DNA of 64,000 bases from Floccularia luteovirens (lineage: Eukaryota; Basidiomycota; Agaricomycetes; Agaricales; Squamanitaceae). Position 1 is the stretch's first letter, and each line of letters begins with the position of its first letter. Positions 48,833-61,909 of the stretch are shown here, in pieces. The stretch lies in the NCBI GenBank assembly GCA_009739215.1, contig VSJF01000010.1:1054001-1118000 (forward strand), given 5' to 3'. The notes beneath the pieces were generated by a model. The model saw only the letters and a program-made list of their open reading frames with translations. It had not been told where the DNA came from and did not search any database. A program made the translations under genes and the position numbers.

Positions 48833-50432
48833 GGTAAAGACAAGTTAAATGAGAAATGAGAAATAGAGAGGAGAAAGGGATAGGAGATATCGACAAGTGC
48901 CTAGAGGCCACACTTTTGAGAAGGGGAAGTAGGTAAGGAAAAAGAAAACGGGAGCCAAGCATTTGGTATTTATGCGACCGGGAAAATATCAGGTTCGGGA
49001 AACAGAATAAAAGCTTCATCGTGTTGGAAACGTGACGGGACCATGATCAGTTTTAATACAGATCATTGATCTCAAAAAAATCATTGCCAAATCAATCTGG
49101 TCTTTGCACCCCCATTATATACTTAGCTCTAACACCATTAGCGACACACGGACTAGGTATCTCTACCTCTTCACATTCATTTCCGTACCAACGAAGTGTA
49201 AGAGCGTTGATCTTAGTGATGATATACCAGGAATTAACAAGCAACAATTTCCCGAAGTCTGTCACATTGTCACACTTTGCTGTTTTCGAATTTCAAATCT
49301 TAAAATAAATTTATCGCTCGTGTGATGCCAAAAATCCAGAGGAATAACAAAAAGTCTGTAGCTACTGAGCAGGCACAAATGTTGGTCATAGAGGATATTT
49401 TATTATTTAGAATTAAAATCGCTTATGCATGTTCTCGATGCTTCTTGCTCACCTGATCCATCTGGTCTTTGGTCATTACCGATACCACGTGTCAGCCGTC
49501 AGGAAATCTCCACAATAACAAAAGCTCTTCCCACTCAAGACTTCCTACCTATACTTATTGCGGTCGGTAGTTATCGAGTTCAGATCACATCATGCCATTA
49601 TATTCGAGAAATGGAACACCTCTGATTCTCCACAATGTCGATCTAGAACTTGATACTTACTAGTCGAAATTGTTGGTCATTATTTATTGATTATCAGGGG
49701 CGTTAAAACATGATGCATGGGGTATCAAGTACAGCCCTTTTTACCTCATTGAAACCCGATTTTCGGATCTTTGTCACCCCAACCTATTTATAAGTGGGTA
49801 ATCTCTGTTCTCAACACAACACCTTCTGTTATTCGCGCCCAATGATTACTAACTAGCTTCTTGTAGTTGCTAGTCGTTGCTCCAGCGCTCATCTGTTTAT
49901 GACGTTTCGTATTTGTTTTCTCCGTTTTGCCACTTAAGCATTCTGTTTCATAGCAACCATAACCTGTCAAGCAAAGAACATGAATTGACATCAACTCCTC
50001 TTACTTAACAATGGACGATCTGAAAGGCTGTTCATTATCTATAGGCGCTAACTGCTGCTTCCTGTGTGTAACCAATCGGCGAAAATAAAAAGAGAAGTTC
50101 CAGAGTTATGTTTTTTGCCCTCACAAGTTTGTATATTCCGATGCTTTGAGGGAGGCGCCTATTTTCGGTTGATTTTTAATTACAAATGGAGTCGTGACGG
50201 ATCTAGCTTTTGTCAAATCCCGGCGTTCGAGCCCACGCAGCCCTGGTACAGACTTATGACTATCTCCACCGATCTCCACCGTGACATACAGAATTCAGGG
50301 TTCAGAAATGCGACACCTGACCATTCCAAAATTCTAAGATACCAACATACATTTATTTTCCAGTATCTCTTTAGTACAAGGCAGACATTAACTTGAAATA
50401 CAAATAATTGAAACTTCAGTGACCAATGCTGC
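48833..50432. other. Intergenic between the bestrophin and plastin genes
   Basis: 1.6 kb, AT-rich. A TATA-like CATAAATACC (about 48967-48976, minus sense) may serve the bestrophin gene. Several frames of 65-110 codons overlap on both strands and none has a recognised motif. Confidence 0.4.
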
Positions 50433-52832
50433 CTAACGTCCTTGATGAGCCTGCACGGCCATCAAACTACCTACAAAGGTGAGAATCTGTGGAGAGCACA
50501 TGGTCAGTCATATGAAGTGAACGAGCCTGGGGCATGCAGGGTTGTACATACCAAGCGCGGCCTAACATCCACAATATCTTCCGGCACCAAGAATATTAAT
50601 GCGTTCATTTTCCTCGCAATAGAAATCGCAAGTTTTGCTGCGAAGAAAAAAATATTTCAGTAAGATACAAGAGAGTTATGTAAAATGACATTAAAAATAC
50701 CATTCTGCCGCCTATCATCGTAATCGCCAGATTCTGAGACGTTAATGACAAGATTTGGATCCACAATTCCTGGCTGGATTGCGTCCAACAAATCCAGGAA
50801 GAAAAGCCCAGTGGTGATAGAAGGATCTTTAAATGAACGAATAGTGCGCACAGAAGGTTTTGCTTTCTGTGCAGTTGTGTTGGCCCATTTTAGCATTTCG
50901 GTATCGGTCAATGGCCGACCAGACTTGGATAGCTCTGTGAGAGTCTTTGTGATGTTCATACTACATTATCTGATGTGAGTGATGCCAAAAGTAAACTTCC
51001 ATCAAACCAGGATCATACCGCATCATCTGCCAAACAAGCCCGAGAACGAGTGTCTTTCTTCCATCTACGATATCGGCTCCTTGAATTCCAACTAGATGCA
51101 TCCCGTTCTGCTTGGCCAGGTCCACGGCATAATTGGTGTTTTCAACTGCTTTGAATCTGGACAGCTTGCTCTGGTTTGGAGTAACACCGATATCTTCCTC
51201 TTCCTCTTCGCCCTCACCACCACCACTACTGAAAGACGTGACTCCGGCACCCTCTTTCGGCTTCGAGACGCGACGCCACACGACCACTCCCGGCAAGATC
51301 TTGTCGAAAGCTTGTAAGATAATCAATCCATCTTTAAGGTTTTCGAATAAATTGAAAACGGCCGGTTCAACATTCAGAGAGTTGAGCCACAACGTAAAGG
51401 CACGTGCTTCACGTTCGCCTTCGGCATCGAAATCCTCTATGGCTCCATAATCTTTGGCTTCTTGTTCATCTAGAGGTTCAAGACCGGGGTGTGTGTTGAA
51501 TAGGTTAGCGACGAACGCAAGGTTTAGCCGTGGATTTCCTGCCACTAAGGAAGAAGGAGTGAGGAATTTGCGACAATGAATCCTGTCTGCATTCTGCAGG
51601 ACCTGTTTATAATGGTTTAGTTGTTTCGCCAAAAAAAAATAAGCTGCTTACCTGTTCGGCTCGAGTCCGGAGGTCGGGTGTCTTGAGTGGTGCCAAAGAA
51701 CATTGGTCTGGTTTCAATTGATTAAGCAATACGGTATAGTTTTCGCCATCTTGGACGTCACGGCTGAAGTTATTCACTCTAAAGAGATAATCAATGATTC
51801 AATGTCTAAAGTGGTCATCCAAAATTCTCACCTTCGTTTCCATCCCGCGGCTTTTAGGTGGTAGTTGAACCATCGCAGTAGAATTTGATCGGGGGTCAAC
51901 TTTAGAAGATCCTCAATAGTTTCCCCTTCTTCACAAAGGCGATACAACTCGGGGTGCAACTTGATGTCCACTTGGGCAAGTAGACCTCTGCGGATAATTT
52001 GCCAAATCAAACCAAGAATCAAGTGCTCGCGACCTTCCGCTAAATCGGACGACCCTATGTTAACTACGGAACACCCTATACCCTTCGCAGAAGTAATGAC
52101 GATGTTGTTGTTCTCGGTAATCTGGAAGGCATTGAGTGCCTTGCGTCCCGTGGGTTTGTTAAGAACACGCGTATCGATTGTGTCTGGGACCGAGTCATTG
52201 ATGAGCTTACAAAGGATCAAACCGTCCTTGCATTCATCGAATAGCTGCATCGTCTCTGTGGGGATTGGATAGCGGTTTGCAATGTCGGGATCGTTCTCGA
52301 TAACCTAAAATTGCTTGAGAACACATTGACAAGGACGGGTGGACTAATATACCATGTTGATGTGATTCGTAAATTCCCGTCGCTCGTCCTCGTTGATGGT
52401 ATGGCTAACGTTCGCATTCGATCCTTGTACAGTCACCTTGCCTGCCTTCGTCTGTATAGATGATTGTGCTTCCGTTCGTAATTTTACGTTGAGCTAATCA
52501 GATAAAACCAATATATTAGGGTCAAATAGTGTGACATCATAGCACATCAAGTACCTCAACCCAGTCATCGAGTTCAACTTTGCCACTAGCATCGACGCTG
52601 ACATGTTTGAGCGTTTCGCGGACAAGATCGTATGACTCTCCACCCGACTGTAACGCTTGGAGCACAGCAGATTTGTCTACACGACCAGGTGAATCTGTCT
52701 TAATTGCACTTTTGACCAATGAGAAGTTGATAATTAGTGATTGCAAGAAGCTCACTTGAAACGGTTAATGAGATCAAACATCTCATCCCGAGACACTTGA
52801 GGGTACTTCTTCTGTAGCTTGAGGGCTTCCAT
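50433..52832 (-). CDS. SAC6: Fimbrin/plastin, actin-bundling protein
   Basis: Cross-links actin filaments in patches, cables and rings. The start at 52832 (MEALKLQKKYPQVSRDEMFD) opens an EF-hand-like N-part, with VDKSAVLQALQSGGESYDLV and HVSVDASGKVELDDWVE. Then come calponin-homology domains. CH1 includes MQLFDECKDGLILCKLINDS and GREHLILGLIWQIIRRGLL. CH2 follows with DQILLRWFNYHLKAAGWKR. CH3 holds FTLWLNSLNVEPAVFNLFEN, LKDGLIILQAFDKILPGVV and GRKTLVLGLVWQMMR. CH4 has LKWANTTAQKAKPSVRTIRS, FFLDLLDAIQPGIVD and AISIARKMNALIFLVPEDIV. It ends GSLMAVQAHQGR at 50433. An acidic insert GGGEGEEEEEDIG sits in CH3. Full length, about 650 residues. Confidence 0.93.
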
Positions 52833-53544
52833 AGTGGATGAGGAATGGGATATGTAGAGGAGGAGAAAGGGATTTCACTCGTAGACAAGACTCGGAAGTC
52901 TCCGATCATATCTAATGTCGTTGTGGCTGTGTAACTTACCTGTCTCCCATGCAATCTCTCCTCTTGGCGGCTGTGCCCGCTTCACATCCACAAGTCGCAC
53001 AATTTTAAGCTTGAACTCCTCCGCAGCTCCATAACTGTGCACTGCGTCCACAGCTGGGTCCTTTTTTTTGGCAAAGTATGTACTGAAATAATATTCACGT
53101 CTATTGCTAATTTAGCCTTTTTTCTTCTAGGTCCATGAGTACCATGTACCCATTTGAATTAAACTGTCGTATTTTTAATGTCCATTTTCCAAATACACCT
53201 TTGTGCGATTATAGAAATCAACAAAGAGGGATCATCAGAAGTCGTTGACCACCAATGGCAACCGTACCACATGCCGATCACTTCCTCGTCAAAACATAAC
53301 AAAGCTCCGCTAAGTATATCTTTTTGTTCTTAGTCCAACTGCATAATGGCCCATCTATCGCATCCGTGCGGTCCCGTGAACAACAGTGGTGTGGCAAATA
53401 GCCAACTACGGGTGCAGGATTGCCACGAATACATCTTCACGGGTCCTATCTTCCATTATGTCCCATGTATGAAATTGGCCAAGCCCTGAGTTTCAACAGA
53501 TATAAATGTGTGGTCAGCTTGCCCGGAGTTCACATCTTTTGACA
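52833..53544. promoter_or_regulatory. Divergent promoter region: plastin / carboxylesterase
   Basis: 712 bp between divergent starts. TATAAATG at 53501-53508 lies 44 bp before the esterase ATG and is the likely TATA box. No gene seen in between. Confidence 0.5.
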
Positions 53545-55937
53545 ATGTTCATCCAGATCTTGTTGGTGTTATATTTCCTAACTTCCGTGCTTCCTGTATG
53601 CGGGTCAAATCCACCGACAGTTAAGATCGGAAAAACCACATTCATCGGTAGGGATGTTAGCTTGCTGAAACAAGACTTTTTTGGCGGTGTGTTTGCATAT
53701 CCCGTCCTGCTGTTTTCCAATTGAAATCTTCGCTGATTATTGCTCGAATTCTACTGTTATTTGTAGGTATACCATTTGCTGAACCTCCACTTGGAAAGTT
53801 GCGTTTGAAGCGGCCTGTTCCTAGATTTGAGCTCGAAGAGAAAACCTTCAGAGCTGATAGTTTTGGTCCGGGTTGTTTACAGCCGGTTAGTCCCACACAA
53901 ATGAAAGTGACATCATTCTCAGAGTTCTGCAGAACATACCAAATATGCCTGTTCCTAATTTGTCCGAAGACTGCCTAACCATCAATGTCTTCCGTCCATC
54001 AAGCTTGCCCCACAATGCAAAACTGCCAGTTGTAGGTCACCAGTTGAGTTCTATCTGGATACCTGAACCAAAATTGATAAGATCACCAGCTTTTTTGGAC
54101 GTGAGTATGAGTAGCAACGACATGGAGTCATAATATCCGGCTTAATTGAATTCATAAAGTTATGGCGGTGGCTTTGTTATCGGGGCATCGTCAGTTTATA
54201 ATGGAAGTGCAATTGTGGCCCAAAGTGTTACCAGGGTAAATACTTCGACCACCTCACATTATAATTCCACTCTAATAAAAAGAAGGGAACGCCAACCATA
54301 TATGTCAACTTCAATTATCGTCTAGGACCATTAGGATTCCCTCAAGGACAGGAAGGTTCGTCACTCCAAACTTATAAGATATTGACTCTAAATCACAATG
54401 GCCGATAAAGCCGATGATAACAAAATATTAAATCTAGCTCTCAGTGATCAGTTAGCTGCATTAGAATGGGTCCAACGCAATATCGAGAAATTCGGTGGAG
54501 ATAAAAATAAGGCATGCCCCTCATTTTAAGTGCAAAATAGACCTCCTGAAGAGTTCTAGGTGACTGTGTTTGGGGAGAGTGCTGGATCCATAATGACCGC
54601 AATTCAATTCCTCAACCCGGACTTGCAGAAGGTCGCCCGCGCAGGAGTACGAAATACCTTGATGGACTCTTATATGAACTGATTAACCTCCAATCTTTAG
54701 ATATTTGAATCTGGCTCCGCCGCGACTTCGCTCAATTTTGATGCTGCACATCGTGAGATCAACTGGCAGAATTTTGTTCGCGGAGTGCCTTCGTGCGCAT
54801 CAACTGCTGTGTCGGGAGATACGTTGGATTGTCTTGAGCGCGCAAATTCGAGTGAGGTCTTTGCTGGACTTCTACAGTCCCTTTCCGAAGCTACTGAAGA
54901 ATTCCCGTACGACCCGACAATCGACGGGCTAGGTGGTTTCTACCCCGACATCCCGTCTCGCCTTTTTACAGATAACCGGTTTGCAAAGTTGCCATTTATC
55001 GCTGGGACAAACCTTGATGAAGGCATGACTTCAATTATATTTATGCAAACGTTTACTCTAGCACTGACACTCGGGGCGTGATATATAGGATCGGTTTTCG
55101 TTCCATTAACACTTAACTCTGAACAGGCAGTCCACGACTTCATAATTTCGAGCTACACTCCACCTATTGGTACAGAACAGCAGCTTGAAACAGCAACATT
55201 ACAGTTACTTGAACTTTATCCCGATATTCCTTCTCTTGGATCACCATTTAACACAGGAAACGAAACATTCGGTTTGCCGACACAATTCAAACAGAGCGCT
55301 GCAATTGGTATACCCCACGTGGCCTTTTTTGTTCACTAGTTTCTGTTTGCTCACGTCACCTAGATGGGGACATCAGCTTCCAATCACAGCGGCGTTTCTG
55401 GATACAAACTGCAAGCCGCGCAGGAGTTAAAACTTTTGGCTACCTCTTCACACAAAAATCCAGCTACTCCATCTCCATTCGGAGGTAACAGATATTCAAT
55501 TGCCTTTTGGATTGTAATCTTACGTGGAAACATAATAGTCGCCCATGGAAGTGAAGTTTCTTTTGTGTACGGTTCACCCGCGGATCAGTCACCGTCTGCA
55601 CTCGCGCTTAGCACAACGATGATTGATTATTGGGTATCTTTTGCAAACAGTTTAGATCCGAACGATGGTCGTGGTTCAAAGCGTATGTGTATTCCATTTC
55701 TCACTAGGCACATCTTTCATTCTTCGTGACCAACTTCGACTAGGTCCCCACTGGGCCCAGTACACTCCTACAAATGAAGTAATGTCTTTTACTGTTTGTG
55801 GAATCCTAAACCAATGTAACCCATAATCTTAGGTCTTAATGCAACTCAACGGCGAAAACACAACACTGATTCCTGATAACTATCGAGCACAGCAGATAGA
55901 TTTTATCAATTCTATTCCCGCAATCTTCCACCATTAG
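53545..55937 (+). CDS. Secreted type-B carboxylesterase/lipase
   Basis: Alpha/beta-hydrolase that splits carboxylic esters, exported by a signal peptide (MFIQILLVLYFLTSVLPVCG). About twelve exons join in order: TVKIGKTTFIGRDV, GIPFAEPPLGKLRLKRP, NLSEDCLTINVFRP, YGGGFVIGASSVYNG (oxyanion hole), VNFNYRLGPLGFPQG, LSDQLAALEWVQRNIEKFGG, then VTVFGESAGSIM with the catalytic Ser. Next come AGTNLDEG with the acid residue, FWIQTASRAG, and VAHGSEVSFVYG with the catalytic His. It ends YTPTNEVLMQLNGEN and INSIPAIFHH at 55937. The full triad is present and no break is seen. Length about 530 residues. Substrate not inferable. Confidence 0.92.
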
Positions 55938-58196
55938 CCTAGTAACAAAAATTCACTCTGGTTGTTGATTTTTGAGACTAGAATTGTTCGATTATTATGT
56001 ATGTTTTATATTCATCATGATGATGCGAATTATATCAAGGGCTGCAAGGTTATGTGTCTTCAATTTACAGTTCTGGTAGAATCCCGAAAGGAACGGTTTT
56101 ATTTTAAATTGCAATCTACAACAATTCTTCAACACTTCTCGTTTCATCAAACTTCATGTATCAGTTGTCACCACTTGGTTGGCCCTGGAAGCCCGGATGA
56201 ATTCATTGGTTTGTACATAACAGATTGGGGAGGTTTCCCATGTTTTTATTGTACCTACCATGCGAGGTGTCTTGTCATTCCCGGAACGTCCATGAGAAGT
56301 TAGGTTATTGTCAGAGGCTGACCTTTACCGAACATTTTATTTATGGAGGTTTGCCTTCAAGGACTGATTGAAATATTATTGATTCCATCAAGTTGTACTT
56401 ACTGTTTGAGTTTCATTCATAGATCTTTAGCTGAACAACGTCCACTTAAGCAGTTTTGCATTTTAAACGGGCTGCACCAAATTTGTACACATTATAGAAA
56501 TTGAGGAATTCGGCTATGGTTGCCGTTGTTGGGTTGGACCCTATTCTTCAGTCGTAAGTACTTACTTATAACCAACTATTTCAAGGCCCCAATGGCGCCA
56601 AGTTATAATTGTTCTGCTTTCTGTCGAAAAACGAACATTACAACAAATATCAAACATGGCAACCCCATTCTTCCTAAGGCTTTATATGTAATAAATTCTC
56701 TATCTGGTAATTACGAAGGGTCTCCTCTATAGCACCATCCTGTGTCGACGGCAACGATGATATTGCAGCATTCTTAAGTATACTTAAATTGTCAAGAGGC
56801 CGTCTTAAGTTCTCATTATCAAAAATCGTAATTCCGGTGAATAAAGATCTAGGGAACTTTTCCTATCGTTTCAATTAGAACCTCAGGCCTCAGGCTTTAA
56901 ACTTGGAAACGTCAATGACCATTGTAGCACCCAAAACATATATCCGTATTCATATTGATATCGTCAAGTTCTGTCATCCGGCCAATAATAACTGGACTCG
57001 TGCCCAAATATCAACCCCACTCTCTTGAAATGCAGAATTTCGGCAGAGACAGGGTATGTTCGTTAGTAACACTACACTGCAATATCATTTTTGTAGCGGC
57101 TGTAAGATGGTGTGCCCAAACAAAAAAAAATGCATTTTTGTCAGAAATGGGAAGCAATATAGCATTTTTAAGTTATAATTCTTGGAAACCTGATTTTTCC
57201 TGCCTCGCCCTCCACCTTCCGAAGCGTGAAGTACTTGGCCATTGAGGATATGGCATAAATAATTAATTATGAACGCCTTTACAAGTTCTTCATTCCCATG
57301 CATACAACATTCTAAGTAACTTTTACAGTACTATACATACTCATTCCTTATCAATCATCGAAAAGCTATAGCAGTCTAGACTAGTTATTAAAATGTAAAT
57401 AACAGAATAGGGTCGTTTATTTTTGCTTTGGTTATTTTTTGTCTTAGAAAAGTGCGACGTTATCATCTCTTTGGAGGAAAAGAAGGGAGGCTATACAATT
57501 GTTGAGGCTGTGAAAGTGAAAACTTTGAGTAACTTATTAGATGCCTCTATGGTCTAGGAGCACTATATATGGTCATCAACTTAACACAATATGATAAAGA
57601 GCCTGAACTTGGGGGACACTCCAAAATGCCAAAGGGAAAGGGAACCCTCAAATGGAACTGATGTCCTATCCCAAAAAAAATCGGATCCTGGAACCACTAG
57701 GTCACCGGTTATATTTAACCTACTTATATAATTATCAGTCCTTCTTGATCATTGCCCCCGACCCGCAGGCGGCTGGGAAAAAAAATCAAATATATGGGTT
57801 CTTGAACCTAGAGTAAAAAGCAAAAATTAGTTGAAGATATATAAAGCGGATCCATTAAAAAATCATAAACTCACAAGCAGAAGTAACAAGTTGACAGCAT
57901 ATTACGTACACAAGTCAGTGACGATTATGGATAGCATGAAGAATATTATTATTTGTCGAGTCTGTAGCGAGAGCGTCCAAAGTGATGATATGAGAGTCGT
58001 AGGAGACAGATATAGTTTATGAAAAAAGGGGTTTTGGGGGGAAAAGAAACAATAGTGAAGGGTCTATAATCGTAATCAACAATAAAAGACATTTCAACGA
58101 AAGTCCAAAGTTTCTATCAACCATTCAGCGCTGCTAGGTGTGAATGAAATTGTCCCAACACAAAAGACATAGATGAGGGAATAACTTCAACGATTG
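55938..58196. other. Gene-poor, AT-rich stretch
   Basis: 2.3 kb with no supported gene, RNA or clear repeat. The longest frame (113 codons at 55962-56303, +) has no family signal. Ends of the convergent genes lie on both sides. Confidence 0.4.
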
Positions 58197-58939
58197 TTAC
58201 CGCGTAGAAGTTGGAAACCAGAGAGGACCATGATGAGTAACGATGCGATCACTCCGATAAACGCCGGTTGTGTGGCAAGCGACGTGGCACTGCTGCAAGC
58301 TGCACAAGTCCAACCTATATAAGAAAAAAAAGATGAACGGTTTGGCGAGATTCTCGAGTAGAAAAGGAAGCGAATTCAAAAGAAAATGAAAAAAGTGGAA
58401 GAAAACTTACCATCTCCCAGACCTGTATACCCTTGTGGAGTGTATAGAGCAAACTTTAAAGCACTATTGGGCTGTAGATGGCCGGGAAGAATGCGTGAAC
58501 CCGCTCCACGCTCATCAAAGATTTGTAAAGTGTATGTTGCTTGAGCAAGTGGAGTATTTAGGTTATTCTGCTGATATGAAAATATATCCCAGACTACTTG
58601 AGTTGCAGTCCCAGGAATGATACCATCAGTCGGTCCCACAGGATATGTATTCCCATTATCACAAATGGCTGAAACTGTGAGATGTGTGGGAGTTGCGAGG
58701 ACATATGAAAAGTTCCATCCAAACGTAATTTCCTGACTGGGTGCAATCTTGAAATATGATGTGGCAGTCTGTGGAGGCTGTGTTATAGTAATTATACCAG
58801 CAGGGGCAGACGCCGGGATGATGAAGACGCTCGATGAACTGGATGCAGCCGACGAGCTGGCAGAATTTGAGGCGGATGGAGAGTTTGTGTTTTGGTTGGG
58901 AGGTGCGGGTCTGTTTGTCTGTGGAGGTTGCTGAGCCAT
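58197..58939 (-). CDS. Ser-rich, C-terminally membrane-anchored protein (DUF7137-like)
   Basis: About 220 residues from two exons. The N-terminus is low-complexity (MAQQPPQTNRPAPPNQNTNS, then a Ser/Ala run). Next is a conserved beta-rich domain: PAGIITITQPPQTATSYFKI, ITFGWNFSYVLATPTHLTVS, NGNTYPVGPTDGIIPGTATQ, LQIFDERGAG, LKFALYTPQGYTGL. After a short intron the last exon reads WTCAACSSATS and a hydrophobic tail FIGVIASLLIMVLSGFQLL, a single membrane segment or anchor. It resembles fungal proteins carrying the uncharacterised DUF7137 domain. No signal peptide is seen with the ATG at 58939. The frame is open far upstream (to an ATG at 59263) with a hydrophobic patch, so the start may be wrong. 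Cell-surface location is inferred. Confidence 0.75.
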
Positions 58940-61909
58940 TTTGAATGTTAAAGAAGGGGAAAGGGAAGAAAACGAGTGAGAAGGCTGGCTGACGACGAGA
59001 CGGACGAAGACAAGGACTGCCTCATCAGAGAAGACGGCGACGGCGAGAAGTCTGGGTTTGTAATCATCACATGACCCGACATTTTCACGGGATCTCAAAC
59101 AGTTTGAAACTTGCCCTCGCAACACTCTTGTTAGGCATAGGGTATGTGGGAAATGTGAATTTCTGTAGTCTTTTACTAATATATTATCTTGTGTATAGTG
59201 TCTAAGTATAACAGTTTTGCTTAGGTCCTTGGACAAGACCATATCGTTGATCATACCAATCAAGAGGGTTCATAAGATACCCCATGATGGACCTACAGTA
59301 GTCGACTTGGAATACATCTTGATCCAGCCTGAAATCTGAGCTAAATAAGTCACTCAACTGACAAATCCCTCCCTCCCGCCCAAGCTTTTGGAGCATGTAC
59401 AAGCATAAAGGTTGGAGGTTGAATAACTTTAACAGATCTCTGTATACAGGAGCTCCAAGGCACCCAACCCAACTCATGGTAAATCCATCCATTTTTCCCA
59501 ATGTCAAGATGTCAACGGAGCAACTTTGTCTCATATACTGTTCCATAGATATACTTATAGATCCTAAAATGATTTATTTTTCCCGGGATAGTTTTTTAAA
59601 TAGCTGTGCCCAAGTATCGCACGACGCGAATTCAGCAAGCTCCTTCACACCCCTTGGATTTTCCAGGGCTTGGACTCCATGGGCCGGTGCCATACGTCAC
59701 TCGTGTATACGAAACCAGAAACGAAAGGAGAAACGAAAGGAAGCTGTATTTTACAGCATATTGGCAACTAATAATACATTCAAGGCTTCTAGGCCAGCTG
59801 CGGGGAGAAAGTAATCGTTATGGCACATATCGTCTCGACGACGAGAAGCATGATTTGCGGGACTAAAGGTCGGTGATGATGACTCACCGGGTCTCCAGCT
59901 CTCAGGAATTAGAACTAAGAATAATAAAGGCTAGGTTGTCAAGTCGTTGCATTTGTAGGACTCTGGTTTTCAGAGGTGACATATGGAAGATCGGCGGTTT
60001 CCATCAAAAAATTATAACATCTAGTAAGGCCTGGATTTTGTAGTACGGCCTGCAGGTCGATGGATGTAACGTGGGGGACAGTTGAATATGACTGGAGAAT
60101 GTATGCAGATGTTGGTATGGAACGTGGAACTGAGAGGCTATTGGATGTGTTTATCGATGGTGAGTGCTTTATGACTCTATTGCCATCTTTCATGGCTGTT
60201 TATTGTTTAACTTCTACTCAGTTAGTCTTCCAGAGTCAAGCCGACCCACTATTTGGCTAGGTCCAATACCAATGGGGATGGAGTTTGTTGTATCGCTCAA
60301 ACGGTGTTTCCAACATTCAGGTTCAGTAGATCTTCCCTTGCCAATTGTCACGGTTAATAACTTGATGGCTACAAACTTTTGATTCCTGACTCATTTTGCT
60401 TGGAAGTGCATGGTATGTATAGTGATATGCCTTAACAACGAGATCATTTCTGACTGAGCATTACCGGCTGGCACAGTGATTAGTAATTGTAGAGCGAGCG
60501 GCGTTAACACAAAAACAAAACCGGGAAATAAGTCTGCGGCATACATGTTATGTTTGTTTTTCTCCATTCCTCATCACCGTTACACAATGAATGGGGTATG
60601 AGGTACTACGTATCCATGCTGTACTCTCTTTTAATTTTTATCCGACATGAAGATCATCAGCAAGAAAAACTTGTACTATTGCATTTGGGTTCTCGCAAAA
60701 AAGTTTCCGAAGAGGAACCTGTGCTGAGTGGAGTTCATAGGCCCGGAATTTCTCGTTAATGTAAATGGAGTTCAAAAAAGGCAATGTCAGCGAGGAAAAC
60801 AACATCTCATTTCCATATTCCATTCACAACAAGAGCTTGTGAGGTGCGATTCTCGGGCAGAGACTTAAAACATCCATATTTTTTTGATTTCCCACTGGCC
60901 CGTTTTGAGCAGGAGAGTACTTAATAATACATGACCCTTAGCGTGACTGGAGCACAGCCTTTTTATTTCTCGCGTGGTCCCTGATTGATGATACCTTTTC
61001 TCGGCTGATGCAGATGCAGTGAGATTGGAGATTCTGGGAGATGGGGTTGAGTTTTTGTGGACTTGACAGGAAATGTATACGCCCTGGCAAGATGATATTT
61101 TGGTGTTGAACGTGGAGAAGAGGGTGGTTTCATTTTTTTTTAAAGCTACAAGTTTTGAATGGAAGTATCAAAGATTTATCAATTATTAGCTCTAATAAAA
61201 TGGAGATGCGTATATGGCTACAATAAAGATCAACAAGTACCCACGTGGGATGATCGGTCATCATCAGGGAAATGGTTGGGTGCCCGCAAAAACCGGAAAA
61301 AAAATTACAAACCCAAGTAACAAAGGGGGAACCAAGGAAGGTAGTGAGTGTATATATGACATGTACAGGGAATATATTACTGAAGATTATTACATAGTAT
61401 ATGGATGAGGATGGATAGTATATACATTGGAAGGGATAGAGTGTGGGAGTGGGAAAAAAAGGGAAATCAGAAGGAAAGATCGACAAGAGGTTGGCAGAAT
61501 TGATAGACTATTTTGATGGTTGAGTTGGAATGAGGCAGGGCGAGCTGTAAGGATTTGTACAGGTGAAGGCTCTGTTCCTGATGGGTTTATCTCAAATCGT
61601 ATATGTTGGTTGTCCCTCAGATTTATTCGGAACGGCCATTTTCTACTGCCGTTTGTCCAAGTTACCTGTCTTTTCTCCTCAAAACATTTTCCTTTTCATT
61701 ATCAATCCGTCAACTTTCGTTTTCAACTGTTGTTCAGAGCGCTCTTTTTTGTCTTCTATCATTACTTTCTTTTTTGGGTCGCTGTTCTTTTTTAACCTTC
61801 TCTTTTATTTCGTCCCCTTCTCTGCAGTTCTCTCTATAACCTGCTGCTCTCTTACTTTGTTGGGAAGGAAAAGGAATCGGAATAGGCTTCGGGTGGACCG
61901 TAGTGATCT
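58940..61909. other. Long intergenic stretch
   Basis: Nearly 3 kb without a supported gene. Frames at 59202-59546 (-), 59395-59814 (+), 60060-60382 (+) and 61130-61486 (-) overlap one another and show no motif. The last 250 bp before 61910 are pyrimidine-rich (TTTTCTCC, TTCTTTTTTGGG), typical of a fungal leader or promoter for the next gene. Confidence 0.4.

Noticed and set aside
50215..50245. GTTCGAGCCC resembling a tRNA T-arm
   Set aside because: The flanks do not pair as a T stem and no acceptor or anticodon arm is found.
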